The translations under genes and the position numbers were made by a program. Of a DNA stretch of 64,000 nt, positions 30,006-40,482 are shown in pieces; the stretch's first letter is position 1; every line of letters starts with the position of its first letter. The notes below the pieces were generated by a model that saw only the letters and a program-made list of their open reading frames with translations, was not told the origin of the DNA and did not search any database. Source of the DNA: OCS116 cluster bacterium AG-430-B22 (GTDB lineage: Bacteria > Pseudomonadota > Alphaproteobacteria > MED-G09); assembly GCA_003209955.1 (NCBI GenBank), contig QCOD01000003.1, forward strand, positions 36,833 to 100,832, given 5' to 3'.

Positions 30006-31946
30006 ATGTCCGATAATATCAAAATACCAGTATTTGAAAATTTTAAAGATAGTGCTCATTTAACTAAAGATAAATATGAAGAAGCTTATAAATTTGCTTT
30101 GGATAATCCTGAAGCCTTTTGGGAAAAAGAAGGGAAAAGAATAAACTGGATAAACCCTTATACGATGGTCAAAGATGTGACATGGTCCAACAACGATGTA
30201 AATATTAAATGGTATTATGATGGAACCTTGAATGCGAGTTATAATTGTATCGATAGACATCTATCAGATAAATCTGATCAAATTGCTATTATTTGGGAGG
30301 GTGATGATCCAAATGAGTCAAAAAAAATTACATATAAAGAATTACACCAAAAAGTTTCTAAATTTGCAAATATGATGAAACACTTCGGTGTTCAAAAAGG
30401 TGATAGAGTTACAATATACATGCCTATGATACCTGAAGCCGCATATGCAATGTTAGCTTGTTCAAGAATTGGAGCAATTCACTCTGTTGTTTTCGGAGGA
30501 TTTTCTCCTGATGCACTTGCTGGCAGAATACTTGACTGTGATTCTAAATTCTTAATAACTGCTGATGAAGGAATAAGGGGTGGTAAAATTGTACCATTAA
30601 AAGTTAATTCGGATAAAGCTCTTGAGCAATGCCCAGATGTAAAAAATGTCTTTGTTGTTAAAAGAACTGGTGGAGACATTGAAATGAAAGAAGATAGAGA
30701 TCTTTGGTATCATGAGGCAGTTGAACTTGTTGGTGATGAATGTCCTCCTGAAGAAATGAGTGCAGAAGATCCACTTTTTATTCTTTATACTAGCGGTTCA
30801 ACAGGTAAACCCAAAGGTGTTCTTCATACAACCGGTGGTTATATAGTCTATGCATCATATACTCATGAAATAATTTTTGATTATCATGATAAGGATATTT
30901 ATTGGTGCACTGCTGATGTTGGTTGGGTTACTGGGCATTCTTATATAGTTTATGGGCCTCTAGCTAATGGAGCCACTACTCTAATGTTTGAAGGAGTACC
31001 AAATTATCCATCTAATTCAAGGTTTTGGGAAGTATGCGATAAACATAGTGTGAATATTTTTTATACTGCTCCAACAGCAATAAGAGCTCTTATGAAAGAG
31101 GGAGATGCACCAGTCAAATCAACTAGTAGAAAAAGTATACGATTACTTGGTACTGTTGGAGAACCAATTAATCCAGAAGCTTGGATGTGGTATTTTAATA
31201 TAGTGGGAGAAAAAAAATGCCCAATAGTTGATACTTGGTGGCAAACAGAAACTGGGGCAACATTAATCTCGCCCCTACCTGGTGCTACAGATTTAAAACC
31301 GGGATCAGCCTCAAAACCTCTGCCAGGCGTAAGGCCTGTCCTCCTAGACTCTGAAGGAAATATTTTAGAAGGTGAAAATGAAGGGAATTTGTGTATAGCC
31401 GATAGTTGGCCCGGACAAATGCGAACTGTTTATGGGGATCATAAAAGGTTTATTGAAACTTATTTTAGTCAATATGATGGTTACTATTTCACTGGAGATG
31501 GATGTAAAAGAGACGAAGACGGCTATTATTGGATAACTGGAAGAGTAGATGATGTTATAAATGTTTCTGGTCATAGAATGGGGACAGCTGAAGTAGAAAG
31601 CGCCCTAGTTTCTCATGAAAAAGTATCTGAAGCCGCTGTTGTAGGCTTTCCTCATGAAATCAAAGGTCAAGGAATTTATGCATATGTAACCCTTAATGCT
31701 GGAGAAAACGGTAACGAAGAAATTAGAAAAGAGTTAATAAACTGGGTTAGAAAAGAAATTGGTCCAATAGCTAGCCCAGATTTAATTCAATTTGCACCAA
31801 ATTTACCTAAAACAAGATCAGGAAAAATCATGCGTCGTATCTTAAGAAAAATCGCTGAAAATGACTATTCAGAATTAGGTGATACATCAACGCTAGCAGA
31901 ACCGATGGTAGTCGATGAATTAATAGAAAATAGACAAAATAAATAA
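30006..31946 (+). CDS. acs: acetyl-CoA synthetase (or propionyl-CoA synthetase-type Acs)
   Basis: [98 protein letters not shown] at 30006. Confidence 0.92.
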   Translation: MSDNIKIPVFENFKDSAHLTKDKYEEAYKFALDNPEAFWEKEGKRINWINPYTMVKDVTWSNNDVNIKWYYDGTLNASYNCIDRHLSDKSDQIAIIWEGDDPNESKKITYKELHQKVSKFANMMKHFGVQKGDRVTIYMPMIPEAAYAMLACSRIGAIHSVVFGGFSPDALAGRILDCDSKFLITADEGIRGGKIVPLKVNSDKALEQCPDVKNVFVVKRTGGDIEMKEDRDLWYHEAVELVGDECPPEEMSAEDPLFILYTSGSTGKPKGVLHTTGGYIVYASYTHEIIFDYHDKDIYWCTADVGWVTGHSYIVYGPLANGATTLMFEGVPNYPSNSRFWEVCDKHSVNIFYTAPTAIRALMKEGDAPVKSTSRKSIRLLGTVGEPINPEAWMWYFNIVGEKKCPIVDTWWQTETGATLISPLPGATDLKPGSASKPLPGVRPVLLDSEGNILEGENEGNLCIADSWPGQMRTVYGDHKRFIETYFSQYDGYYFTGDGCKRDEDGYYWITGRVDDVINVSGHRMGTAEVESALVSHEKVSEAAVVGFPHEIKGQGIYAYVTLNAGENGNEEIRKELINWVRKEIGPIASPDLIQFAPNLPKTRSGKIMRRILRKIAENDYSELGDTSTLAEPMVVDELIENRQNK

Positions 31947-31950
31947 ATTC

Positions 31951-32913
31951 ATGAAAGCAATTGTAATAGCTGATAAAAAACTCAACTGGGTGGACAACGA
32001 GGATCCAGATTGCAGGGATAATGAAGTTATTATTAAAGTTAAATCCACTGCTGTTAATAGAGCAGACCTTGCCCAAAGAGCAGGACTATACGCTGCTCCT
32101 CCTGGAGCAAGTGAAATTCTTGGACTTGAATGCAGTGGGATCATTCAAGAAATTGGGAGGGATGTTGTTAACAGAAAAGTAGGTGATGAAGTTGTTGCAT
32201 TACTTGCTGGAGGTGGATATGCAGAGTATGTTTCATGTCCCGAAGTTCAAACTCTTCCTCTTCCTAAAAATATAAACTTAAGCGATGGTGCCGCTATACC
32301 AGAAGTTTTTGCAACTTGTTGGCTGAATTTATTTATGGAAGGTAATTTAAAAAAGGGTGAAAAAGTTTTATTTCATGCTGGTGCGAGTGGAATAGGAACT
32401 GCAGGAATTCAACTTTGTAATATTTTTCAATGTGAGTCATATATAACTGCTGGAAGTGAAAAAAAAGTTGAATTCTGTATAGATCTTGGTTCTAGCGCAG
32501 GCACTGTTAGATTAGAAAATTCATTCAAAAGTTTTAAAGACCATTGCCCTTCTGGATTAGATATTATACTCGATCCTGTTGGCGCAAATTATTTTGAAGA
32601 AAACTTAAATAATTTAGCTATTGATGGAAGATTAATAATTATTGGAATTTTAGGTGGAGTTAATGGAAAGATAAATATTGGTCATCTATTAATGAAAAGA
32701 CAAAAAATTATTGGATCGACAATTAGATCAAGATCAATTGAGGTAAAAGGTAAAGTGATGAGCGCGTTACATGAAAATATTTGGGATCATTTCGAAAAAA
32801 AAACAATTAAACCTATCATTTATAAAAAATTACCTATTAGAGAGGCAGATCAAGCACATAAAATAATGGAAAATAATAATAATATTGGAAAAATTATTCT
32901 TGAAGTTTTTTAG
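31951..32913 (+). CDS. NAD(P)H quinone oxidoreductase, PIG3-like MDR family
   Basis: NRADLAQRAGLYAAPPGASEILGLECSGII, HAGASGIGTAGIQLC. Confidence 0.88.
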   Translation: MKAIVIADKKLNWVDNEDPDCRDNEVIIKVKSTAVNRADLAQRAGLYAAPPGASEILGLECSGIIQEIGRDVVNRKVGDEVVALLAGGGYAEYVSCPEVQTLPLPKNINLSDGAAIPEVFATCWLNLFMEGNLKKGEKVLFHAGASGIGTAGIQLCNIFQCESYITAGSEKKVEFCIDLGSSAGTVRLENSFKSFKDHCPSGLDIILDPVGANYFEENLNNLAIDGRLIIIGILGGVNGKINIGHLLMKRQKIIGSTIRSRSIEVKGKVMSALHENIWDHFEKKTIKPIIYKKLPIREADQAHKIMENNNNIGKIILEVF

Positions 32914-34287
32914 TTATTTAACTGCCTGAAGTCCTTTATCAAGAGTATTTTCAAATCTATCAAACAACTCATGAATTTCATTTTCTTTTATAATTAGAGG
33001 CGGACAAACAGCTAATACATCTCCAATAGCTCTCAAGATTATACCTTCACTGTGTCCAACCTCAGCTAAAACAGGACCTGCACTTCCTATAGGATCAAAA
33101 GGAGCGGAAGTTTCTTTATCTTTTACTAATTCTACTGCACCCATTAAACCTACACCTCTTGCTTCTCCAACTAATTCCTTTTTTTCTAGATTTTTTAGTC
33201 TTTCTTGAAAAGCTGGTTCTAAAGATGAAACTCTTTCCATAAGACCTTCTTCTTCAAGGATTTTAATGTTTTCAAGGGCAACTGCACATGCAACAGGATG
33301 TCCAGCAGAAGTAAACCCACTTCCATAAAGATTGTTTTTAACAGTATTTTCAGCAATAGGTTCATATATTTTATCTGTCATCAGAACTACACCCATTGGT
33401 ATATAATTTGATGTAATTTGTTTTGATAAAATTATTAGATCCGGCTCTATACCATAAAGCTCACAAGCGAATCTTTTTCCCGTTCTACCAAAACCATTAA
33501 TAACTTCATCTGCAACAATCAAAATATCGTATTTCCTGCATACTTCTTGAATCTTCTTCCAATATGTTTTTGGAGGTACAATTAATCCTCCAGCACCCAT
33601 TACAGGTTCCCCAAAAAAAGCTGCAACAGTTTCTGGACCCTCTTTAATAATTAAATCCTCTAGTTCCTTTGCACATCTAGTAGCAAACTCTTCTTCAGTT
33701 TCGCCCTCTTGGCCTTCTCTCCAATAATGAGGACATCTAGTATGTAGAACCTGTTTAATTGGTAAATCAAAATCATTATGCATTAAAGGAATACCAGTAA
33801 GACTTCCTGATGCTATTGTTATTCCATGATAAGCCTTAAATCTTGATATAATTTTTTTCTTCTCAGGTCTATTCAAGGCGTTATTGTAATACCATATCAT
33901 TTTCATAGCAGAGTCATTTGCTTCAGATCCAGAATTTGTATAATGAGCATGAGTCATATTCAAACCAACAATTTCAGTTAATTTTTGCGAAAGCTGAGCA
34001 ACTGCGGGATGAGATTTATGAGTAAATGAATGATAATAAGGTAATGTTTCAAGTTGCTTCTTTGCTGCCTCTACAAGTCTTTCTTCACCAAATCCAACTG
34101 CTACTGACCATAAGCCTGCCATAGCTTCAATGTATTCGTTACCTTGATCATCCCAAACCTTTATTCCCTTACCTTTTGCAATAACCATTGGTCCCTGATT
34201 TTCAATTCTTTTAGCATTAGAATAAGGATGAAAATGATGTGCAGCATCTAAGGCTGCATATGAATTTGGTTTAATTTTATCAGTCAT
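32914..34287 (-). CDS. class III aminotransferase (omega-transaminase family)
   Basis: AMAGLWSVAVGFG, TNSGSEANDSAMKMI, KAYHGITIASGSLTG, ADEVINGFGRTG, SKQITSNYIPMG (PLP Lys). Confidence 0.92.
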   Translation of the reverse strand: MTDKIKPNSYAALDAAHHFHPYSNAKRIENQGPMVIAKGKGIKVWDDQGNEYIEAMAGLWSVAVGFGEERLVEAAKKQLETLPYYHSFTHKSHPAVAQLSQKLTEIVGLNMTHAHYTNSGSEANDSAMKMIWYYNNALNRPEKKKIISRFKAYHGITIASGSLTGIPLMHNDFDLPIKQVLHTRCPHYWREGQEGETEEEFATRCAKELEDLIIKEGPETVAAFFGEPVMGAGGLIVPPKTYWKKIQEVCRKYDILIVADEVINGFGRTGKRFACELYGIEPDLIILSKQITSNYIPMGVVLMTDKIYEPIAENTVKNNLYGSGFTSAGHPVACAVALENIKILEEEGLMERVSSLEPAFQERLKNLEKKELVGEARGVGLMGAVELVKDKETSAPFDPIGSAGPVLAEVGHSEGIILRAIGDVLAVCPPLIIKENEIHELFDRFENTLDKGLQAVK

Positions 34288-34370
34288 TTCTTTCTCTTAA
34301 CAAATAAAAAGCCTTTATAAAGGTTTAATTGCATAAATTGTAAAAAAAATTTATCATTTATTCAAAAAAA

Positions 34371-35576
34371 ATGGACTACTTATTAGAAAAAATTACAGTT
34401 ATTGATTGTGCTAGCTATATAGCTGGTCCTGCAGCAGCCACAATAATGTCTGATTTTGGGGCTAGAGTAATCAAAATAGAATCCCCAGATATTGGTGATT
34501 CCTATAGAAGTTTACTTCGTTTACCAGGTTTGCCCAAAAGCGATGAAAACTATCCATGGATATTAACGAGTCGAAATAAAGAAAGCTTAGCGTTAGACCT
34601 TAAATTTAAAGAAGCTCATGTCATTCTTCATAAATTAATAAAAAAAGCAGATATATTTATAACTAATTATCCATTTCCAATTAGGACTAAATTAAAAATA
34701 AACGCTGAGGATATATTAGAAGAAAATAAAAAACTAATATATGCATCCTTATCTCCATATGGCGAGAAAGGTGAAGAAAAGGATAAGACAGGATATGATG
34801 CAACAGCATGGTGGGCAAGGTCAGGTCTAATGCACGCAGTTCGAAATAACTCAAATTCAGAACCAAGTTCATCAACACCAGGAATGGGAGATCACCCTAC
34901 TGCGTCAGCACTCTTTGGAGCAATAATGATGGCGCTATATAAAAGAGAGATAACTGGTAAAGGCTCAGAAGTTTCGTCATCTTTAATGGCTAACGGGCTC
35001 TGGTCAAATGGCATATACAATCAAGCAGCATTATGTGGTGCAAATTTTGTAGAAAATACTGGAAGAGGAACAAAAGGAGCTTTGGCAGAAAAATATAAAT
35101 GCAAAGATGGTAGATGGTTTATTTTAGTAATGTTAAATGAAGAAAGAGAATGGCCTCTATTACTTGGATGTTTAAAAAGAGAAGATGTTAATGATGATAA
35201 ACGCTTTAATACAAGAGAAGGTCGAGCTAAAAATTCTTTGGAATTAATGAAAATTTTAGATGAAGAATTTCTCTCAAAGGATTGGGGTCAACTTAAAGAA
35301 CTTTTTGAAAAATCCGGTGTAACATTTGGGTCAATCTCTGAACCGTATGATCATATTAATGATCAACAAATATCTGATAACGAATTTTTTACTAAATTTA
35401 CTGATAAAAAAGATCTATTAACTGTTGATAGTCCAATTTTTATGAAAGATGAAAAGAAAAGAAAACCTCAAACCGCTCCTGAAATTGGAGAACACACAAG
35501 ACAAATTCTTGAAGAGTTAAATTACGATAAGAACGAAATTGATAAACTCGAAAATAAAAAAATTATCAGAACTTAA
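34371..35576 (+). CDS. CaiB/BaiF family CoA-transferase
   Basis: VIDCASYIAGPAAATIMSDFGARVIKIESP, LALDLKFKEA, SPYGEKG...YDATAWWARSG. Confidence 0.9.
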   Translation: MDYLLEKITVIDCASYIAGPAAATIMSDFGARVIKIESPDIGDSYRSLLRLPGLPKSDENYPWILTSRNKESLALDLKFKEAHVILHKLIKKADIFITNYPFPIRTKLKINAEDILEENKKLIYASLSPYGEKGEEKDKTGYDATAWWARSGLMHAVRNNSNSEPSSSTPGMGDHPTASALFGAIMMALYKREITGKGSEVSSSLMANGLWSNGIYNQAALCGANFVENTGRGTKGALAEKYKCKDGRWFILVMLNEEREWPLLLGCLKREDVNDDKRFNTREGRAKNSLELMKILDEEFLSKDWGQLKELFEKSGVTFGSISEPYDHINDQQISDNEFFTKFTDKKDLLTVDSPIFMKDEKKRKPQTAPEIGEHTRQILEELNYDKNEIDKLENKKIIRT

Positions 35577-36994
35577 ACAGCTAACTGTTTCAATCTTTTC
35601 CTTTGATGAGATGGAGGAAGTGTCATTTCTTCTCTGTATTTAGTAACAGTTCTTCTAGCAACATTAATGCCTTCTTCCTTTAGTAATTTAGATAATTTGT
35701 TATCTGATAGTACTTTTTCTTCATTATTAATTAATTGAATAATTTTTTCTTTTACAACCTTTGAAGATAATCCGTCATCATTAGATAATGTGTTAAGAGA
35801 TTTAGAAAAAAAGAATTTCAAATCATAAGTCCCTCTAGGCGTATAAATAGTTTTAGAATTAGTAATTCTTGATACTGTACTCTCATGGATATCAAGTTCC
35901 TCTGCAATATCCTTTAATTTTAGAGGCCTCAAACCCATAACACCTTGATTAAGAAACTTTTCTTGCTTCTTAATAATTTCTTTTGCAACCTTTAAGATTG
36001 TTGAAGCTCTTTGTTCTAGAGCTTTGACTAATCCTTTGCCAGCTAGAAAATTTGCAGACAAATACTTTTTATCCTCTTTTGATAATTTTTTTCTTGATAA
36101 CTCCTCCCAATACCCAGTTAATACGATTACTTTAGGTAAAGTTTCTTCATTAAGAGACACAATCCACTTATTCTTATCTTTTTCTACAATAATATCGGGA
36201 GAATTAATGTGCGAAATTAAATCACTATCTGTATCAATTGGGGCAGCACTACACCTTTTTAACATGTCTAAACTATCTTTTAATTTTTCTTTATCAATTT
36301 TAAGCTTCTTTGATATTGAAAAAATATTCTCATTAGCAAGAATCGTTAAGTTTTTTAATAGAAGCTTTAAATTATTATCTAATAAATTTTGTGACTTTAA
36401 TTGTAGAGTTAAAAATTCTTCAAGATCATTTGAAAATATACCTAATGGTTCAAATGACTTCAAAACCTTAAGAATTTTTTCAATGCGAAATAAGTCAATA
36501 TTTAAGTCGATTGAAAGCTCTTTTGTAGATACTTTCAAATATCCATTTGGTTCAATGAATTCAAGTATTGATAAAGCAATCAATCTATCAATCTTATTTT
36601 GAAAAGATATATTTATTTGATCAGTAATTATCTGATATAAACTATTTTTAGATTCTATTGTTTCCTCAATAATATTATCTATTGATGTTGATGATGATTC
36701 ATAAAGATTAGCTGTGTCAAACGATGGGCTTCCTTCAGAATCCGTATTATGCGAGAGTGAACTCTCTGATTTATCCTGAGAAGATAAATTTTTATCATTA
36801 TCATTTATGATGTCTTTTAAGTTCTGATCATCAGCTGCTTTTTCTAAAAGAGGGTTGTCAAGGATCTCTTGCTGGAGATAATTATCAAGATCAATATTAT
36901 TTAACTCTAAAAGTTTAATTGCTTTAAGCAATTGAGGAGTCAAAGTCATTTTTTGACTTTGTTTAATATTTTGAACTAAAGAAATTTTTGCCAT
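35573..36994 (-). CDS. rpoN: RNA polymerase sigma-54 factor
   Basis: N-terminal QSQKMTLTPQLLKAIKLLELN; RpoN box ARRTVTKYREEM; 473 aa. Confidence 0.96.
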   Translation of the reverse strand: MAKISLVQNIKQSQKMTLTPQLLKAIKLLELNNIDLDNYLQQEILDNPLLEKAADDQNLKDIINDNDKNLSSQDKSESSLSHNTDSEGSPSFDTANLYESSSTSIDNIIEETIESKNSLYQIITDQINISFQNKIDRLIALSILEFIEPNGYLKVSTKELSIDLNIDLFRIEKILKVLKSFEPLGIFSNDLEEFLTLQLKSQNLLDNNLKLLLKNLTILANENIFSISKKLKIDKEKLKDSLDMLKRCSAAPIDTDSDLISHINSPDIIVEKDKNKWIVSLNEETLPKVIVLTGYWEELSRKKLSKEDKKYLSANFLAGKGLVKALEQRASTILKVAKEIIKKQEKFLNQGVMGLRPLKLKDIAEELDIHESTVSRITNSKTIYTPRGTYDLKFFFSKSLNTLSNDDGLSSKVVKEKIIQLINNEEKVLSDNKLSKLLKEEGINVARRTVTKYREEMTLPPSHQRKRLKQLAV

Positions 36995-37016
36995 GATCTA
37001 CCTTATTTTGTATAAA

Positions 37017-37032
37017 TGGCATGAATGTTGCA
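37017..37032 (+). promoter_or_regulatory. sigma-54 (-24/-12) promoter upstream of moaA / in the rpoN promoter region
   Basis: TGGCATGAATGTTGCA matches TGGCAYRN4TTGCW at every defined position with correct GG/GC spacing. Confidence 0.75.
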
Positions 37033-37113
37033 TATAGTCAATATAACTACAGAAATCTGTATTTTTTTAAATTTTATCCTACATTAGTATCTTTTTATAT
37101 TATAACATTATTT

Positions 37114-38130
37114 ATGTTAAAAATTCCTAACAGAGATAATATTTTAATAGATAATTATGGTAGAAAAATTGATTACCTAAGAATATCAGTTACCGATAGA
37201 TGTAATTTAAGGTGCACATATTGCATGCCTGAAAAAATGAAATTTATGAGTAAAAAGGATATTTTATCATTTGATGAAATGTATGAATTATGTGAGCATT
37301 TTATTGCAAGGGGCATTAAAAAGATAAGAATTACAGGTGGTGAACCTCTCGTAAGAAAAGGGATATTAGAATTTATTAATAATCTTAAAAGTTTTAAAAA
37401 TATGAATATGCTTGATGAGATTACTCTTACAACTAACGGTACTCTTTTAGAAGATTATAGTAAGGAGCTAAAAAACTCAGGAATTGATAGGATAAATATA
37501 TCTCTCGATACACTAAATGAGGAAACCTTCGAAAAAATTACTAGAAGAAAAAACTTAAAAAAAGTTTTAAGAGGTATTGATGAGGCTAAGAAGTATAATT
37601 TTAAATTAAAGATAAATACGGTTGTTCTTAAGGACAGCAATATACACGAAATTCCTGAGTTAATTTATTGGTCACATAAAAATGGAATGGATATTAGTTT
37701 AATTGAAACTATGCCTCTAGGAGATATTGATAACGACCGTTATGAGCAATTTTTTTCAATTAATGAAATGAGAAAAAAAATTGAAAAGAAGTTTACTCTA
37801 AAGAAATCATCTTATACGACATCTGGTCCTTCAGATTATTATAAGGTTAAAGAAACAGGAAGAAATATTGGTTTTATTACACCTCTTTCAAATAATTTTT
37901 GTAGTTCTTGTAACAGGATAAGGGTTACCTGCACAGGTATGTTATATATGTGTTTAGGGCAAAATGATAAAATTGATTTTAAATCAATATTAAGATCTAA
38001 AGATTACAGTAAATTAGATGCTGCTATAAATCTTGCCATGAGAATAAAGCCGGAAAAACATGAATTCTCAATCAAACCAAGAATGAAAAATAATAAAATA
38101 GAAAGACATATGTCTGTAACAGGAGGTTAA
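37114..38130 (+). CDS. moaA: GTP 3',8-cyclase MoaA
   Basis: Radical-SAM CNLRCTYCMP, RITGGEPLVRKG, CSSCNRIRVTCTGMLYMCLG, C-terminal MSVTGG; ORF track start 37021 lies inside the sigma-54 site, so ATG 37114 is preferred. Confidence 0.93.
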   Translation: MLKIPNRDNILIDNYGRKIDYLRISVTDRCNLRCTYCMPEKMKFMSKKDILSFDEMYELCEHFIARGIKKIRITGGEPLVRKGILEFINNLKSFKNMNMLDEITLTTNGTLLEDYSKELKNSGIDRINISLDTLNEETFEKITRRKNLKKVLRGIDEAKKYNFKLKINTVVLKDSNIHEIPELIYWSHKNGMDISLIETMPLGDIDNDRYEQFFSINEMRKKIEKKFTLKKSSYTTSGPSDYYKVKETGRNIGFITPLSNNFCSSCNRIRVTCTGMLYMCLGQNDKIDFKSILRSKDYSKLDAAINLAMRIKPEKHEFSIKPRMKNNKIERHMSVTGG

Positions 38131-39473
38131 TCTAATCTTCTTTTGATTTCTTCTTCAATTAACCAGAGTCTATCTTGTCCCCATTGATAAAATGGATTTT
38201 CATAATTTTCATCGGTAATTCTAAAAGAAGGAACTCCCCAGCAATTCCCTTCATACATTTCATTTAAATTTTCATCTAAAACTTTCTTCCATTTTCTTTT
38301 ACCTAGATCGTTCTTAATTTCATCCCATGAAAGGCCTAACTCTCTGACTAATTCTTTCAGAAATGCTTTATTTCCAATATTGATACCATTATGAAAAGAA
38401 GCGATTGTTAATTTCTCAATGTATGAAAAGCCTTTATCATGATCATTAATTATTGGAAATAGTGAATAAGCTAATTCTGCTGGTTTGCCTAAAGGTGAGT
38501 AAATTTTATTAATATAAATATTGTTAATTCTACCTTCTCTGGCTGCATCACTTAAAATATATTTACCTTTATATCGAGGTATATGCATACCTCGCATAAG
38601 CATAGGAAGAACTGGTTTTGTTATTATATTTACAGGATATTTCTCTATTATATTCCTTACCCTTGGAAAACATATAAATGTATATGGGCTGTTTAATGAA
38701 GGATATATAGTTAAATTTAATTTATTAGTCTGATTTGAAGGATAATTATTATTAGATTTTCTATTAATAATGTATTCATCTGTATCTGTCTTCTTAAGAC
38801 CTAAATCTATTAATCTATTTTCAAGATGATTTAATCTATCAACTCCCCAATAGCTCTCGCCCTCATAATAAAATGACGAACTGCTATAGTATCCATTTCC
38901 TTTTCTAAATTTATTTCCTATTTCTATTTCTATTTTAGTGTTTATTTCATTTATTGAATTAAAGTTTTCTTTATAAATTGTTTCAAGACTTTTACTTTCC
39001 TCAAGCCATAAACTATCCATTAGATCTAAGGCTATCTGAATAAAGTTAGCTTGTTCACAATTTGAAAGAATTTTATTGGCTAAATCTATTTCATTTTTTA
39101 AGGGGTAATTTAAAATTTTTTTATCTTGTCCGTACCAGGGAGCAATATTCTTTACATCATTTAAGCAATGAGCTTTGAACATGCTTGGCTCAGGAACAGT
39201 TTGTCCTGGAGGACTGCCAACTAAAATACACTCTAAATCAACTTGATAAGAACTTTTAAGCTTCTCCAATACCGGAAGAACTAAAATAGAATAAGGGTCG
39301 TCAACCTGATGATAATAAAACACCTTGTGTGATCTATTTTCAGAAACTCTTATCTTTTCTCTTTTTTGTCTTTCGTGAATTAATAAATTTTCGTTAGACC
39401 AATTCATCATTAGCTTATTTCGTTTTCTAGATAAAAATTTGTTTTGAAGATAATTTCGTATATTTATTAGCAT
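38127..39473 (-). CDS. tandem DsbA-like / HCCA-isomerase-like thioredoxin-fold protein
   Basis: Two DsbA-like segments; C-terminal GNCWGVPSFRI...PFYQWGQDRLWLIEEEI typical of the family. Confidence 0.7.
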   Translation of the reverse strand: MLINIRNYLQNKFLSRKRNKLMMNWSNENLLIHERQKREKIRVSENRSHKVFYYHQVDDPYSILVLPVLEKLKSSYQVDLECILVGSPPGQTVPEPSMFKAHCLNDVKNIAPWYGQDKKILNYPLKNEIDLANKILSNCEQANFIQIALDLMDSLWLEESKSLETIYKENFNSINEINTKIEIEIGNKFRKGNGYYSSSSFYYEGESYWGVDRLNHLENRLIDLGLKKTDTDEYIINRKSNNNYPSNQTNKLNLTIYPSLNSPYTFICFPRVRNIIEKYPVNIITKPVLPMLMRGMHIPRYKGKYILSDAAREGRINNIYINKIYSPLGKPAELAYSLFPIINDHDKGFSYIEKLTIASFHNGINIGNKAFLKELVRELGLSWDEIKNDLGKRKWKKVLDENLNEMYEGNCWGVPSFRITDENYENPFYQWGQDRLWLIEEEIKRRLD

Positions 39474-39491
39474 ATTAAAAAGTATAAAATA

Positions 39492-39510
39492 TTGACAGAA
39501 TTTATGTCAA
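39492..39510. promoter_or_regulatory. divergent promoter region with inverted repeat TTGACA-N7-TGTCAA
   Basis: Minus strand TTGACA-N18-TATACT gives a good sigma-70 promoter for the DsbA-like gene; symmetric arm on + strand toward nitronate monooxygenase. Confidence 0.5.
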
Positions 39511-39542
39511 AAATTAAATTTTACATAACTTAATAACTTATA

Positions 39543-40478
39543 ATGAAACCAATAAAAAATAATTTAACTGATATTTTAAATATTGATTATCCAATTATTC
39601 AAGCGCCGATGGGTTGGATAGCTCGTTCACAGTTAGCCTCTGCTGTTTCAGAAGCAGGAGGTTTGGGAATAATAGAAACCTCTTCTGGAGAATTAGATGT
39701 CATTAGAGACGAAATTAAACTTATGCGCGAGAAAACAAAGAAACCATTTGGTGTAAATATTGCCCAAGCATTTGTAAGAGATCCAGACATAGTTAATTTT
39801 ATTATAGATCAAGGTGTTAAATTCGTAACAACATCTGCTGGTGATCCAAATAAATATTGCAGTGAATTAAAAGAAGCTGGTTTAACTGTTTTTCATGTGG
39901 TGCCTTCAATTTCTGCAGCATTAAAGGCTATTGAGGCAGGTGTGGATGGTCTAGTGGTTGAGGGTTTTGAAGGTGGAGGTTTTAAAAGTCCTAATGGTGT
40001 TGCTTCAATGGTTCTTCTTCCTTTAGTTTGTTCAAAAGTAAATGTTCCTGTTATTGCGGCTGGAGGTTTTGTTGATGGCAAAACTATGGCTGCCGCATTT
40101 TCATTAGGAGCACAAGGAATACAAATGGGCACAAGAATGGTCTCTTCAAAAGAATCTCCCGTTCATGAAAATTGGAAAAATGCAATAATGTCAGCAGATG
40201 AGCAGTCTACTGTTCTATTGAATAGATTTTCAAGTCCTGCATTAAGAGCTTTAAGAACAGATAAAACAAATAAACTTGAAAAGAATGATGATATTAATGC
40301 TATGCAAGAATTTGGTACAGCTTTAGATCTTTATTTTGGTGGAGATATGGAAGCATCAATTGCTCTAACGGGTCAAGTAGCTGGACGAATAGAAAAAGAA
40401 AAGTCAGTGAAAGATATTATTAAAGAAACAATAAATGAATTCTATTCAACTATAGAAAAATTTGGGAATTTATCTTAA
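39543..40478 (+). CDS. nitronate monooxygenase family protein
   Basis: YPIIQAPMGWIARSQLASAVSEAGGLGII, VPVIAAGGFVDGKTMAAAFSLGAQGIQMGTRMV. Confidence 0.92.
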   Translation: MKPIKNNLTDILNIDYPIIQAPMGWIARSQLASAVSEAGGLGIIETSSGELDVIRDEIKLMREKTKKPFGVNIAQAFVRDPDIVNFIIDQGVKFVTTSAGDPNKYCSELKEAGLTVFHVVPSISAALKAIEAGVDGLVVEGFEGGGFKSPNGVASMVLLPLVCSKVNVPVIAAGGFVDGKTMAAAFSLGAQGIQMGTRMVSSKESPVHENWKNAIMSADEQSTVLLNRFSSPALRALRTDKTNKLEKNDDINAMQEFGTALDLYFGGDMEASIALTGQVAGRIEKEKSVKDIIKETINEFYSTIEKFGNLS

Positions 40479-40482
40479 TAAT

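Noticed and set aside
36024-36602. 192-aa + strand ORF antisense to rpoN
   Set aside because: Lies wholly inside rpoN, no recognisable domain, typical antisense shadow in AT-rich coding sequence.
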